Position numbers and translations under genes: made by a program. The notes beneath the pieces were generated by a model. It worked only from the letters and a program-made list of their open reading frames with translations. It had not been told where the DNA came from and made no database searches. 64,000 nt of DNA from Erpetoichthys calabaricus (Eukaryota > Chordata > Cladistia > Polypteriformes > Polypteridae). Shown one piece after another: positions 36,501-49,100 of this stretch. The stretch spans positions 120,687,722 to 120,751,721 of the forward strand of contig NC_041401.2 of NCBI RefSeq assembly GCF_900747795.2. The letters are read 5' to 3'. The stretch's first letter is position 1. Each line of letters begins with the position of its first letter.

Positions 36501-36519
36501 CTGGCAGAACTTCAGGCAT
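30523..36519 (-). CDS. ora3: V1R-like olfactory receptor, ORA3-like
   Basis: A second ORA-family seven-helix chemoreceptor. Exon 1 (36519-36433) encodes 29 residues, [20 protein letters not shown] then LGNILVIFT, which is helix 1 with GN at 22-23. Exon 2 (31401-30523) encodes the remaining 292, for 321 in all; the join is phase 0 and gives VIFT/VFGSVCG. Exon 2 has helix 2 ([17 protein letters not shown]), helix 3 with the conserved Cys in [15 protein letters not shown] and [10 protein letters not shown], the loop [14 protein letters not shown] with a nearby NNT glycosylation site, helix 6 ([19 protein letters not shown]) and helix 7 ([13 protein letters not shown]). The ATG at 36519 is the first real Met, since the upstream candidate is GTG. 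The open frame is unbroken. A two-exon structure, as I recall, fits ora3. The 5-kb intron contains a young SINE. A minus-strand AATAAA near 30261 may end the transcript. Confidence 0.88.
31402..36432. other. Intron of ora3-like gene
   Basis: An AT-rich 5-kb intron. A truncated SINE-like tail (GAACTCAATAAGTGGGTTAG then AAAATAGATGGATGG) lies at 34240-34298 and a young SINE at 35150-35284. Scattered short frames show no domain. Confidence 0.6.
35150..35284 (-). repeat. tRNA-derived SINE, 5'-truncated, minus strand
   Basis: The minus strand reads the 3' part of the family from CTGCGGTGGGTTGGCACCCT to the GGATGGATGGATGGATGG tail. The 12-base target duplication AATCTGTGTTTA is perfect (35138-35149 and 35285-35296). 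Confidence 0.92.
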
Positions 36520-37728
36520 TCTTAGATCGTGGGAGATTCTGAGCACTCAACCACTAAACCACAGTTAGCACAGATGAAGGAGACAGGTAGCTGGTAAAAT
36601 AATCACCCCTCAAATTTAATCACTCAGTAAAAGAAGACTAGGTAGCAAGTATGTCTAGTGATAATCCTGGTATACTTTGTTATCATTGAAGGCATTTGCT
36701 GACTACTTGTGCTTCACATTGCACATATTACCAGTCAGATTTTAAATTTGGCCTCTGGATAATGGTTGAACCAGGTTTATCAACAATCTACTTGTATTAT
36801 ATTGCCCACCACTGCTGACTAATACTGCCTGCATAGTCCACTGCTTCCAAAATCAGTTGCTGGGTAACCAAAGCTTCATAATTCATTTCAAAGATACGTG
36901 CCAGCTCTGAGAATTAACTTTACAGTTTACTAAGAAATGTGTCCCATTAGACTTCAAATATTTGTATTTATCATTTATTGTTGCTGGAACCAATAAGCGG
37001 GACTAGGGGGCTTTTGTGCTTTTTACCACGAATGATTACAAGCTTTCTATAACAAAGTGGAGCTGTATCACAAGAATGGAAACATGAGTAAATATTAAAG
37101 AGAAATCACAGAAATAGGGGTCTGTTGAAAGTGAATGCAACACATCTCATTCAAAGGGTACATACTTCCAGAGCTTCTCCACTTGAGCCACACTGCATGC
37201 AGAGAAAAACAAAAGAATGGATCCAAGTCCAAATCACAGGAAATATGTCTTCCTTACTTAACATGGAAAAAATCTGTCAAACAGCTGAGATTTTTCTAAC
37301 TCTGTTCTTCTTAATATCTGAATTCCTGTTATGGGACTCTTGTCAGGCATAAAATTATCCTCTTTTGTTTCTACTCTTTAAAACTCTATCTTGTAGCCCC
37401 ACCAATTATAACATGTATATATTGTATTCCTTGAAATTCCTACTTTATTCTTTCTTGTAGTTTGTATTTTGTTACCATATTTAATTATTTTAAGGTTTTC
37501 TTTTTGGACAAATCTTATTGATACTTACACTGCAGTGCTATCTATCTACTTTTTACTGTGAATCAATTCTTTTAATTTTACATTTTGATTTTATTACAAG
37601 ATATTTTATGATATTGTATAATGTTTGAATTATCTTATATTCATCCTTCTACCTTGCTATCTGGTGTGCTTAGTAATGTAAATTATGTTGTGATGTTTGC
37701 CACTACAAAAAATTGCCATGTGTATAAG

Positions 37729-37805
<77 letters not shown>

Positions 37806-39850
37806 TTCACAATTCTAGGGAAAGAGCTTATCCTCATAGACCTAGACAGAATGTCACTCTAGCACAAAGCCCATTTACATATACGTCCACACATATAAAA
37901 GGCCAATTTGGAATTAAAATTTACCAAACAAGTAGATCTTTAGAGATGCCACAAGGAAAACCCACACAAATTTATCAGAACACGCAAACCCCGACATGAA
38001 GAGCCATTAAACTTAAAGCCCTTTCTGAGATGCTGCATCCATGACGTAGAAAGACTTATGACTACACAACCCTAAATAAATACTGACCATAAATTAAAAA
38101 GACTAGCATATTAAAACAAAATTGACTGTTTTGTAATATCTAATGACAGCTAGCAAAAAAGACCTCTGACAGCACATTCCAGATGACCCCGGCAGAATTA
38201 GCCTTGCCTTGTGCTGAAAGTACTATGGTTGACCAAAGTCAGCTTAATCAACATTCTGCTCACTGCTACTGCCACCAGAAAGTCCAGACTAGTGCCCAGG
38301 ACAGATTTCCTTCCTAATTAATTCAATATGTCTCTTGTCATCTCCTGTTTTCATGCTACTGACCCAACATGCCACTGTGTAACAGGATATTTGAAACCAC
38401 TTGTAGAACATATGTTGAAATATTCAGTTCACGACCAAGGACATAAGCCTCTTCAGATTATAGTTACTCTAGCACTTTTGTATGAGGCTTCTATGTTCGT
38501 GCCTCAATCCAGATTTCTACCCAGGTGTACCCCAAGGTCGACCTCAATTTCAACTACTTGTATATAGATGGGAGTTATGTAGGCCTCGCTCTTCCTAAAG
38601 TCTATCATCCTGTCATTAGTTCTGTTAATGTTAAAAAGAACATTACTCTACGTCTACCAATCAACATATCGGCCTCCAGGCCGCTGCCTTCCTCCTCTTG
38701 CCCACCACTTTTACAACTCATACTTGTGGAGTTTTCCAACAACCTCTGCAGGTGGCAAATTGTGTATAAGCTGAACAATAAGTGAGCTAGAACAGTTCTT
38801 TAGGTGACCCGTGCATGCTGATCAACTACTCTGACACCAAACTCAACAAACTGCACCTCACCTGTCAAGTAACCAGTCCCTATGAAAACATCCACCTTTA
38901 CAGAAATCAGAAAATCTCCAAGTAATGAGGGCAGTATGCTGTTAAGGACATACAGAAGTTAAAATGACTTGGCCATTGCACTGCCCTATGTATGTCAAAG
39001 ATGATAGTGTCATTTATCCCAATGTGCACCTAATTGACAAACTGCAAGAAGAATGCTGTTTTCACCTGGGTTCAAAGAAAGGTACAGGTCATTTAGTATG
39101 CTGGTTTTTCAACTCTTTGGCTCTGTAACCTGGTAGGATGTCAACCACATCAATGGGACCCCTTTCTAGACTGAGATTCTAAGTGAATATGTGCTGAAAA
39201 GCTTCATATAATTGGTCAAGCACACAGACTTGAGCATCTTATTGATAATCATGACCAGGAATAGTACAACTGTTTATAATAATATTTTGTTTTTGGCAAT
39301 AATGCTGTTATGAACAGCTGACATATCCAAGCGTATTATGCTTGCGACCATTAATCTGCCTGGTTTGTTTAAAGTATGAGAGAAGGTTGGCACCTCATCC
39401 AGTCTGACTCAGCTTACCCTTAGCTGAACTGGCGTCATCACTTAATTCCCACGGGTTAGACAGTAAAATGATGTAAATTAAAAGGCACTGCCTCTGATGG
39501 TTGCTAAGCTGGTAGTAATGTTTGCGTAGATAAGGCTGTTAACGTGTGAGCGGCACAGGTCTGGGCAGGCTTGCTCTTGGAAGATGCTGAGGTTGCAAAG
39601 AGAAACAAACTGTCAGTTAAAACTTTTCAACAACTAGCAGTGGGATGCTCAGAAAACAAAGACAGTCAAGTGAAATCCCAAAAGCACACAAATAGGCAGG
39701 GGACAGCATTTCAGGTTCCACTATGTCACTTTCGATTTTTAATTAATGACCTTGGCGCTTTTATTTAATCACAGAGTTACGGCAAGCGTCCGCTTGATGT
39801 GCGGCTAAATTTAATTTCGCACAGCCAAATGGCTCTCGGTGTTGTCACTC
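36520..39850. other. Intergenic between ora3-like gene and GOLIM4-like gene
   Basis: No gene is recognised. A GATA microsatellite lies at 37729-37805. Plus-strand frames at 38328-38785 have no identifiable domain; the sequence from about 38160 to 39250 has the look of an old interspersed element but I cannot place it. Confidence 0.4.
37729..37805. repeat. (GATA)n microsatellite
   Basis: About 19 tandem copies of GATA/TAGA without interruption. Its purity suggests it is polymorphic. Confidence 0.97.
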
Positions 39851-39854
39851 AAAC

Positions 39855-40120
39855 ACAGCTAGCCAATCGCGTTTCTCAATGGCGTTCCACTATGCAGCGT
39901 AGCACGGGTGTAGGATTTCATTCGAACTTGTTGAAGCGAATGCCAGTTCGCTGACGGCCACGGAAAAACAAGTCGACCGTGGGGTGGTAAATCGGTCATC
40001 CCCGTGCAGAAATGAAAAGGCAAGCTAACTTCCGGGTGGAGTGGCCCACGGTCAGGCCTCAGTAACTCGACCCCAAGCTTTGAACGGGGCCACGACTGGG
40101 CGGCTCCCCCAAACAACCTT
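39855..40120 (+). promoter_or_regulatory. Likely GOLIM4-family promoter
   Basis: A GC- and CpG-enriched stretch stands out against the AT-rich surroundings. It contains a CCAAT box (39863-39867) and an ETS-type site in reverse (CTTCCGG near 40028), immediately upstream of the ATG at 40121. CpG richness continues into exon 1 and the start of intron 1. Confidence 0.55.
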
Positions 40121-43100
40121 ATGAGTTCCGGGATGTGTTCGCGCCGACAAAAAGGTTTTTTGCAAACCGGCGTCTGTGTATTAGCCGTTGCCTTCCTTAG
40201 CGGCGGAATGTATTTGTACGGCCAGTTGCAGAACAAGGTGAAGTCGCTGGAGTCCATGTCACTCAAGTTCCGGCAGCAGCAGGAGGCGCTGTCCGCACAG
40301 CTGCAAGGTAAGAAAAGTGGAGGGGGGAGTGGGCGTGGCTCCGTTGTGCGGAATGACGTAGGGTGTCGCAACGAGGCGGAGCGTTTTAAATAGGCAGACG
40401 TGCTAGTGAACGCATTCATAAACACTTGTATTCAGAGGTTGAGGTTGTGTGTAATTTTTGGCGTAAATATAGTTTGCATATTAAGATAATATTGACTGTT
40501 ATTGCATGTTGATAGTAACGTAAATGCCATAAAGTTCTTTATTTTAAGTGTTTTGAAAGTTTTTACACAGCATCTTATCCATCGGCTGTTCTGTTGTCGT
40601 AAACCAAATGTTGATAGTTAATTTTGCAGTGAAGTGAAGCAAAAAATAAGGAAAACGGAATAAATATGATGCATTTACTTTGTGAAATTTGTGTGATTAC
40701 TTTATTCTTGAGTTATATAAGTGTTGTCAAGTCCAGATTAAGAATCCAAAAGTATCCTAACTCAAAACGTTCTAATGATAGCACATTTATATAAACGTTT
40801 TTAAAAGGCCTATGCCACATTGTGGTAAAAAGGTGATACGTGACTACGTGTTTTCGGGTCAAATTTGATAAAAAGACCGGAAAGGAGGTCGTTTCTTTAG
40901 GTTTGGCGTTGTTGGTGCTTGTTTTTTTTTTTTGTAGTTACTTCACTGTCTTCGTGGTTGTTCACTTCTATCGGCGAAATTGGACTGCACATTGCTGCTA
41001 AAGCTACTAGAAGCGGTAACAACAACCTTACTTTTTGTTGGAGTCATTCATTGCCCGTAGTCTCCGCCGCAGTTTTTGCGGCTTGTTCAAATTATTATTA
41101 GTGTTATTTAAATCGAATGCCGCAGTTTTGCGGCTTGTTCAAATTATTATTATTATTATTTTAATCAAATGTACGATCTCATAAAAGTGGTCAATTAGAC
41201 GTCATCTGTAATCATGCCTCATCCATTGCATCCAACCAAGATTCATATTATTCTTAGAAAAGCTTTTGTTAAGTCTGATTGGGTAGGCTCATAACCGTGT
41301 CTCTCAAAGTGGGTAGTGGTGTCAGTGCTGTGAGTGCCTGTACGGTTGGTGAAAACGTTGACTTTTTCTGTTTTAAGTCATATTTTTCCTCTTACATATG
41401 TGTTAGCCCCCTTTGCGAGCAGTGGCACAAGGTGTGCACCCAAGTGACTCTGCTGGTAGTTCCAGTCATGCATACTGTACACTTGTGGTGCCTTTATTAT
41501 TTTGTTGTAAACTGTTACCCAAGGCTATAGTGAAGCTGTAGGCAATAATACCGTCACAGCACCTAAGTCTTGTGTTTAAATCCCTGCCATTTGTTCAGAG
41601 TACATGGCCTCACTGTACCATAGTAATGTTTCCTCTGGCTAAAACATTCCTACTTGTCAAAGATGGGTGGATTGGATAGATTGAATATTAATTGGTCCTG
41701 AGTGAGTGTGCTCTGTGATTAATTGGCACCTTATCTATCTTGTTCCCAGTGAAGTTAAGATAGGCTCTGTCCTCTTATAATACAGAACTATAAAAAAAAC
41801 ATAATTCAGTTAACATATGTATAGGTTGATGATTTATCCTATCCTGTTCTTCCTTTCTGAGATGGACTGATGCTATCTCTAGGTGTGATACCTTCCTTGT
41901 GCCAATTGCTGCAGGGGTAGACACAGAACTAAAATAAGCAGGTTTTTAGAATATTGTGTTCTTCCCATTATTATATTTCACATTTGTTAGCATAAAGATT
42001 TTTAAAAAGAGTTGTATTAGTGGGATCACGGAGGTGCACAGGCACAAAATCAGAGGTGCAAAACTGGCATGCTTTTTATTTTTTAATGGTAAAGCACTAA
42101 GAACTTTTTCACACTATAGTATAAAATCTGTTAGATTGTCAGTATAGGTACATTGGGAGACCTGATTGTGGAACACATTGATGTAGTATTGAAATTAAAG
42201 TGTGAATTGTTTTGCCTGTGATGGAGCTACACTCTTTTGATTTAAGGTCATACTGGTAATCAGTCCAAGCCCTCCATTATATGCCTGCCTGTTGCTGTCC
42301 CAGTGACACTAACATCTCACTGCTTTGATTATTGCACCAGCTCGTGTTATTCCAGAATTACTGCTTATGTTCAGTTATTGCTGGTCCAAACTTATTTCCC
42401 ACAGTTGCCTCATGGGCATGCCCATTTTCCCAAAATTTGCTGTTTGACTACAAATTATATCTCACATCTATTGGCTTTGGTTACATTACCCTTTTTTGCT
42501 TTGTATGTATCACTCCATACTCTTTACTGCTACGTGTCCTTCAGATTTATTTTATTATAGTCTTCATAGCTAGATTTATAGATAGCACTCTGTTTGTTTC
42601 AAGGGGAAAATATACCTTTTTAGAGAAGCACACATAAATAAACAACAACAACTACCTTCCTCAAATATACTCCAGAATTACTTTGGTGTGGTGAAAGGCC
42701 AACAACCAATTCCTTGGTTTTGCTTATGTTAAGTTGCAGACAATTCTTTCTGCGCCAAGTAAAACAGTTCTCCACCTGTTTCCTATACTCTGACTCATCC
42801 CCCTTGCCAATACATGCTATTGGTGTAGAATCATCTGAAAATTTAAACAAATGGCATGACCTGGTGTCATATTTATAGTCTAAGGTGGAAAAAGGAGACC
42901 GGAGTGTTCCTTGTGGTGCTCCAGTGTTGTTAATAATGTGGTGACTTCAAGCATGTGACTTTAGAATGAATTATGATGTGTCTATCAGTTTGTGACTTGT
43001 TTCACTTGAGAAAATAACAAGCATAGCTGCTATATTCAAATGTTATTATGCCTTTAAATGTAAACTATTGGCACTTTTAGGCAAATCTGATCACAACCTG

Positions 43101-46100
43101 ATTCATCTTATTCCCAGTTACAGGTCTGTTATTAGATCCACATTACTAACCGAGAATGGTAAACCGGATGGACGCAGGGACATCCGGCAATGGGCCGTGG
43201 CCGCAAAAGACGTACTGCGCAGGCACCCCACAAATCTCCCCCCCCCCCCCCCCGCAAGCAACGGGAACCGGATGGAATGCAACGTAAAATATGAAATGAG
43301 GCATCGCGCACACAAAAAAGGAGTCAGACGCCGTTGCACACGAAACGGGACACACAAAGAGGATGATTCAACAAGCCCCTAGCACACAAAAAACAAGAAG
43401 CCGCGAGCACCACACAAAGCCCATTGGACACGAAACGTACACAAAAACGACGATTCAGACCCTCGACCACAGTAACATAAATAACAAATGACACACAAAG
43501 CCCCTTTTCTAAATGAACCGTCCGTATTAAACATACGTCATCTCAACACGTTCACACTATGCAGCATAGGTGGATCTCATTACAATAAGGCACTATTAAC
43601 CGTTCAACCGCAGAAAAGGCTCCATATTAACAGTGAGTGCGATCCTCCTTATTACTTATCCATATTTATCACGCTCAAGAACAAACAAGTCATAAATTCA
43701 CGATCACGGGTACAAAACGATACGGCTCGGATAACGGGACCAAACACAATTCACACTATGCAGCATAGGTAGATCTCATTACAATGAGGCACTATTAAGA
43801 GTTCAACCGCAGAAAAGGCTCCATATTAACAGTGAGTGCGATCCTCCTTATTACTTATCCATATTTCTACCGCTGAAGAACAAACAATTCATGAATTCAC
43901 GATCACGGGTACAAAACGATATGGCTCGAGTAACGGGACCAAACACACGAACCCGCATGAAAAAAAACAATACACGTCGGCTCCAACGTGCTTCTGAAAC
44001 TCTGGAAGAAAAAATGTCTCGGCTCCAAAAACTCAAAGCTCAACTAACACAGTTACAGAAACGAGCCCAAATGGACAGACACACTGAACGTGGACGCATG
44101 CAGCGCGCGTCTCACAGTACTGCATCGAAACAGGCACGGGTTCAAAACGAAACACCTCCCGTCTCAGACATACAGAAACGGCAGCGAAGGGACAAAATAA
44201 ATAAACGCAGACGTCTACACCGCGCATCTGGACTGCCGGAAAACAAGCACGCAAGGCTCCAAAAAGAGAAAGCTCAACTGACCGACATACAAAAACGGGC
44301 AAGGCTCAATACAAACAATGCACGCCGTAAACTACAACGGTCTTCTCACACAGCACAGGCAAATCGATTACACCTCCAAAACAACACGTCCCAAATAATG
44401 GACATACAACGACGCGACTCTCAAACGGCACAAGCAAAAGATACACGTCACAGACATCAACGACAGACACCTGCTAAACGCTTGCGCCAGTTAGCTGACA
44501 ACGCGTTCAATAATGAGTCCACTATTCAGGAAAATTCATTGGGATTAATGAATGTCATTTGCAATCATTGTCATTCACTTAACTTCCCTGAAGAAACAAC
44601 TGGCAATACAAGTAATGAATTTACACGTTGTTATCAAAAGGGTCAAATTAGACTGCCTCCTTTACATTCATATCCTGAATATCTACAGAAGCTTCTAACT
44701 AACGATGTACCTGAAAGTGAAATCTTTATGAACTGCATTAGATCCTACAAATCGGTATCCACTATGAACATTAACAGTGGCACTGCACATGACATCCGTC
44801 TTGCAAAACTGTTAATTATTGATGAATGTACAATGACATCCACTCACTTACTCAACACCATTCATAAACTTCTACAAACGTTTATGAATAATAATATTCC
44901 CTTTAGAGGAAAGGTACTTTTATTAGGAGGAGATTTTAGACAGTGCTTAGCTATTGTTCCACATTCCATGCGCTCAGCTATTGTTCAGTGCACCTTAAAA
45001 TACGCAGACAATTGGCATTGCTTTCAAAAGATACAGTTAGTACAAAACATACGATGTCCAGATCCAGATCATAACAATTGGTTATTACAACTGGGAGATG
45101 GTACACTCACCAATACAGATAGACTTCACCCAGATATTATTACAATTCCTCAAGCCTTTATCTGCGACGACTTAGTTACAGACAGATTTGGAACAGCAAT
45201 CTCATTAGACCAAATGCCCCTTTTAACACAACACACTATATTATGTCCAAAAAATATTAATGTGGAAAACATAAATACCCAAGTCATTGCATTACTTCCT
45301 GGAGAGACACAACTCTTTCTAAGCTCTGACAAACTTGACTCTGATCGCGACAATAACCATCTTCATTGACCTTACAAGTTCTGACCTGGAATTACCTTTT
45401 ACACTTAAACGGCGTGTACAAAGAAATTTTCCAATAAACCTTTACACTGTGCCACACACTTTATTGTTTGCTTTCTATTTGCATCATCTACACCTTCACA
45501 CTATTCTGTATCTCATTCATACATCACGCTCTTTGTCATTCCCAACACCAGGGGTTGGCGAGCGAAGCGAGCAGGGGGCGGAGCCCCCTAGTAGCATCCT
45601 ATTACCACCAGATTAGTGAGAAAGTAGAGCCTGGTGGCTGAAATTGCTTTGAATGACTCCTTCAGAATGAGTGCCTGGGAAGTGATGCACGAGTCACATG
45701 GGGATAATATTGAGGGAATTCAGTCACTGCATCACAGACTACAGTATATTAACTTCTGTGTCAACACAGTGTTACTCTCAAAGACAGTGCTTTGCTTTCC
45801 AAACAACGAGCCAGGGATTACTAAGGAGCCAAAAGGTCTCCTGAATGAGAAAAAGAGAGCATTCAAATCCAGTGACAAAGAGGCTCTGAAGTACGTACAT
45901 CTTGTTCTAAAGAAAAAGCTGAGTTAAGGAAAGAAAGCTTACACAGCTAAAATAGAAAACAAACTCACTCACAATAACATGAAGGATGTCTGGAATGGAC
46001 TGGGCATTATTACTAGACTCAAGCAATCCAAGCCTCAGGTGCTAGAAGGGGATGTGGACAAAGCTAACATCAAAAAACAATTTGTTTTTAATAAATTTTT

Positions 46101-49100
46101 CCTCCCATTGCCACTTCTTTCCAATGACTTGTCTCCCCACAAAATCCCTACTACATCAACAACTCCTACCATGTCAAATGGAATCTCCAATGATGAGTCC
46201 ACCTCTGACCATCAGTGCGTGCTGTCAATAAATAAGTTGAAATCTGCCCAGTATTAAAATAGTGTCAGGTGTATCAGATTTCAGCTATCTCTTTATAATA
46301 CAGAAAATGGCATAGTGCCTGTATGCGCCATGATCTGCTATAAGAGCAGATAGTTCATTTGTCTGTTTTGAGAATGATCAACCATTCGCCATTACAATGG
46401 ATAGCAGTCCAATTCTGAATTCTTTCTGTCTTGGCTTTTATCCTTTCTCCAGCTCCTTTCCCTCTCTGTTATTGGACAAACAAGTCCTATGTTAGGGTGA
46501 ACCAGACTTGCTTAGTTATTCAGCATGATAGTGCTAGCAGCTGATAACAGGAATATTTAATAAACCCCAATTGTACTTTCTCAGTGTCTCTTAAGTTTCC
46601 AGGTGTTGCAGATGAAAGCATTCTTTAAATCCACTTCACTCTCCCTATGACTTTTCCAAAGTTTGCAGTTTGTCTGAAATGCAGTTGAGACGAGCCAGCA
46701 CTCAGATTTGTGGTGACAGTGTCAGATCACTGCTAAATTTAAAACTATTTATGTAATTTCTAGTGGCAACTATACATGACAAACCAGAAGGCAGACCAAA
46801 TTTACTCTGAAAATGAATCCAAACTACTACCTAGTAAAATAATTTTAAAAACACAAAGAAAAACAAAAAATGCAGAACTTCTGTTAAAGGCGGTTGCCTG
46901 CACAGCACCTTGAAGTATCACATATCACCAGTCCTGCTTGAATTCTGACTTTTCCATGCCATCATCAGATTCTATTTTCTTTCAAGACTGCTGTGACCTT
47001 GCACAAGCAATACACCTTTGAATAACCGATGAATATGTTGCCACAGTAAAGTGAATCACAATAGAGAATGAAATGGTGATGGTGATGGAGATAGTTGACA
47101 GTATAGAAGTACAGGAAGTTAAAATGGGGACACTTTATTTATTAGGAGTGAAAAAATGGAGGGCGGCACGGTGGTGCAGTGGTAGCGCTGCTGCCTCGCA
47201 GTTAGGAGACCCGCGTTCACTTCCGGGTCCTCCCTGCATGGAGTTTGCATGTTCTCCCCGTGTCTGCATGGGTTTCCTCCGGGTGCTCCAGTTTCCTCCC
47301 AAAGACATGCAGATTAGGTCGATTCTAAATTGGCCCTAGTGTGTGCTTGGTGTGTGTGTGTGTGTGTGTCCTGCAGTAGGTTGGTGCCCTGCTCGGGATT
47401 GTTTCCCTGCCTTGTGCCCTGTGTTGGCTGGAATTGACTCCAGCAGACCCCCGTGTTCAGATTCAGCGGGTTGGAAAATGGATGGATGGAAAAAATGGAG
47501 CATGCTGAATTGAGGCATGGGTCCTAACTGGAGAATTAAATTAACTAGCATCAAAACACAGAACAATTAGCAGGAATCTTAAGTAAAGAGGAAAAAATCA
47601 ACAGAACTAACCAAAATATGTGCTGTAGGTTGCATGTAGTTTGATTTCGTTTGATAACCCTAGAGCTTGGATGCAATGCTCGGTGCAAGGCCATCTTAAA
47701 TATTCAATACGCAATGAGTTCACGGTTTCATGACATTGATGGTTATTAGTTAGAAAATTATGTCTTAACCATGTATAACATGGTCTTGGTCATGAAATTC
47801 AAGCATCAAATGGTAACACCAGTGGCTAAGACACATCACATCACATAGATGAAAATAATAAGAATCCCAACAATAAGAGTTAGTTATTGGTCAGTCGAAT
47901 CCATTCTTTAAAATCTGATTAAATAAGAACAAGTTCTTTGCACTGAAACCAGTAGGAGGTATTGCAGAACCCAAAACACAAGTTCCGGTTTCAAACAAAT
48001 AATTTATTGTGTAAAACCCTTCACGGTTCATTCATTAGCGCAAGTACAGACACAGTTTTACCCTTTTCTATCTTCTCTGACACACTCCAGGTGAGTTTTG
48101 TCCAGCTCATCTCCCAACTCCAACTTGTTTATAATGAAGCAGAGCAGCTTCCTTTATCCAAGATCCAGCAGTACTTCCGGTGTCCCAAAAGTGTCCCTCA
48201 GAAGCACTTCCAGGTTAGGTGAAGTCCCATAAAGTAATATCCATTAATCCCTTTAGTGCCCACTGGATGCACCCACTGAACCCATTAATGCTGGCCCCTG
48301 GGACAACAATTCCCAACATGCTCTGTGGATATCCATAAAGGTATTGTATCCCAGGGATGCTGCCACCTAGTGTTTCGGTGGAGTAAATAACCCAAGTAAG
48401 TTGTCTTACCCTGTGCTTCCATTTTACTGGCATCTCGGCTGGTTAAAGATTCTTTTTCAAGTCCTTCTTGGATGCCAGCATATCCATTTCTATCCATCAC
48501 GTGGCTGCAGCAGCGACTACTCTGCCTCACTGGTGGGCTGGCCTCCAAACTAGTCAGTACAGCACATTGTGAACCCAAAGTGTTGACTCTTGAATTGAAG
48601 TATTATTGCATCCAATGCTGCAAGAAGAGTTTAGAGGTAATTCATTTAAAATTACAGAAGAATATGGCCCAGAGTCCAAACAACAATCAAAACAATGAAA
48701 GCACAATGAGTCTCCAACAGCAAAGAAATTCAGGACCCAATACAGTGCTAACAAGATCATGTGCACAATTTTTATGACAACGAAGGGTGTATTAGTTGCC
48801 TCAGAAGACACACAATATTGGTCATACATTGATTTGCTTTGCTGTTTGCAACCATCAATCAGGAGAAGAGTGATGAGAAAAGCTATTAGCCATTCTCCTT
48901 CTTCAGAGCAAATTTTCTGCTCTTGCTACATTTGTTGCAAAGGCTCCTCTGTGAAATTGTGGGCTTAAAAAGATTCCACACCAGCCGTGTTCTGGCTCCC
49001 TGTGGCTACTACCTGTTCTCCACTCTGAAGAACTGCCTCTGTAAGAAGGACGCATTATGCTACTTGGGAAAGCATGTCAGCTAAAGAAGAAGGGGTACAC

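Larger units (their letters stand above)
43137..45591 (+). mobile_element. Helitron, internally deleted, complete ends
   Basis: The left end is TC (43137-43138) preceded by A; the right end is CTAG (45588-45591) followed by T, with the GC-rich hairpin GGGGGCGGAGCCCCC just before it. Insertion between A and T without duplication is the Helitron signature. It carries a shortened Rep/helicase frame, a 199-base tandem duplication and a run of 16 C. It split a LINE. Confidence 0.95.

Noticed and set aside
37729-37805. Regular repeat considered as a CRISPR-like array
   Set aside because: It is a pure GATA microsatellite without spacers.
38328-38785. Overlapping plus-strand frames between the ORA3-like and GOLIM4-like genes
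   Set aside because: No domain, splice pattern or homology is recognised.
39859-40425. 188-residue open frame on the minus strand
   Set aside because: It lies antisense to GOLIM4 exon 1 and its CpG-rich promoter; the composition explains the lack of stops, and no domain is seen.
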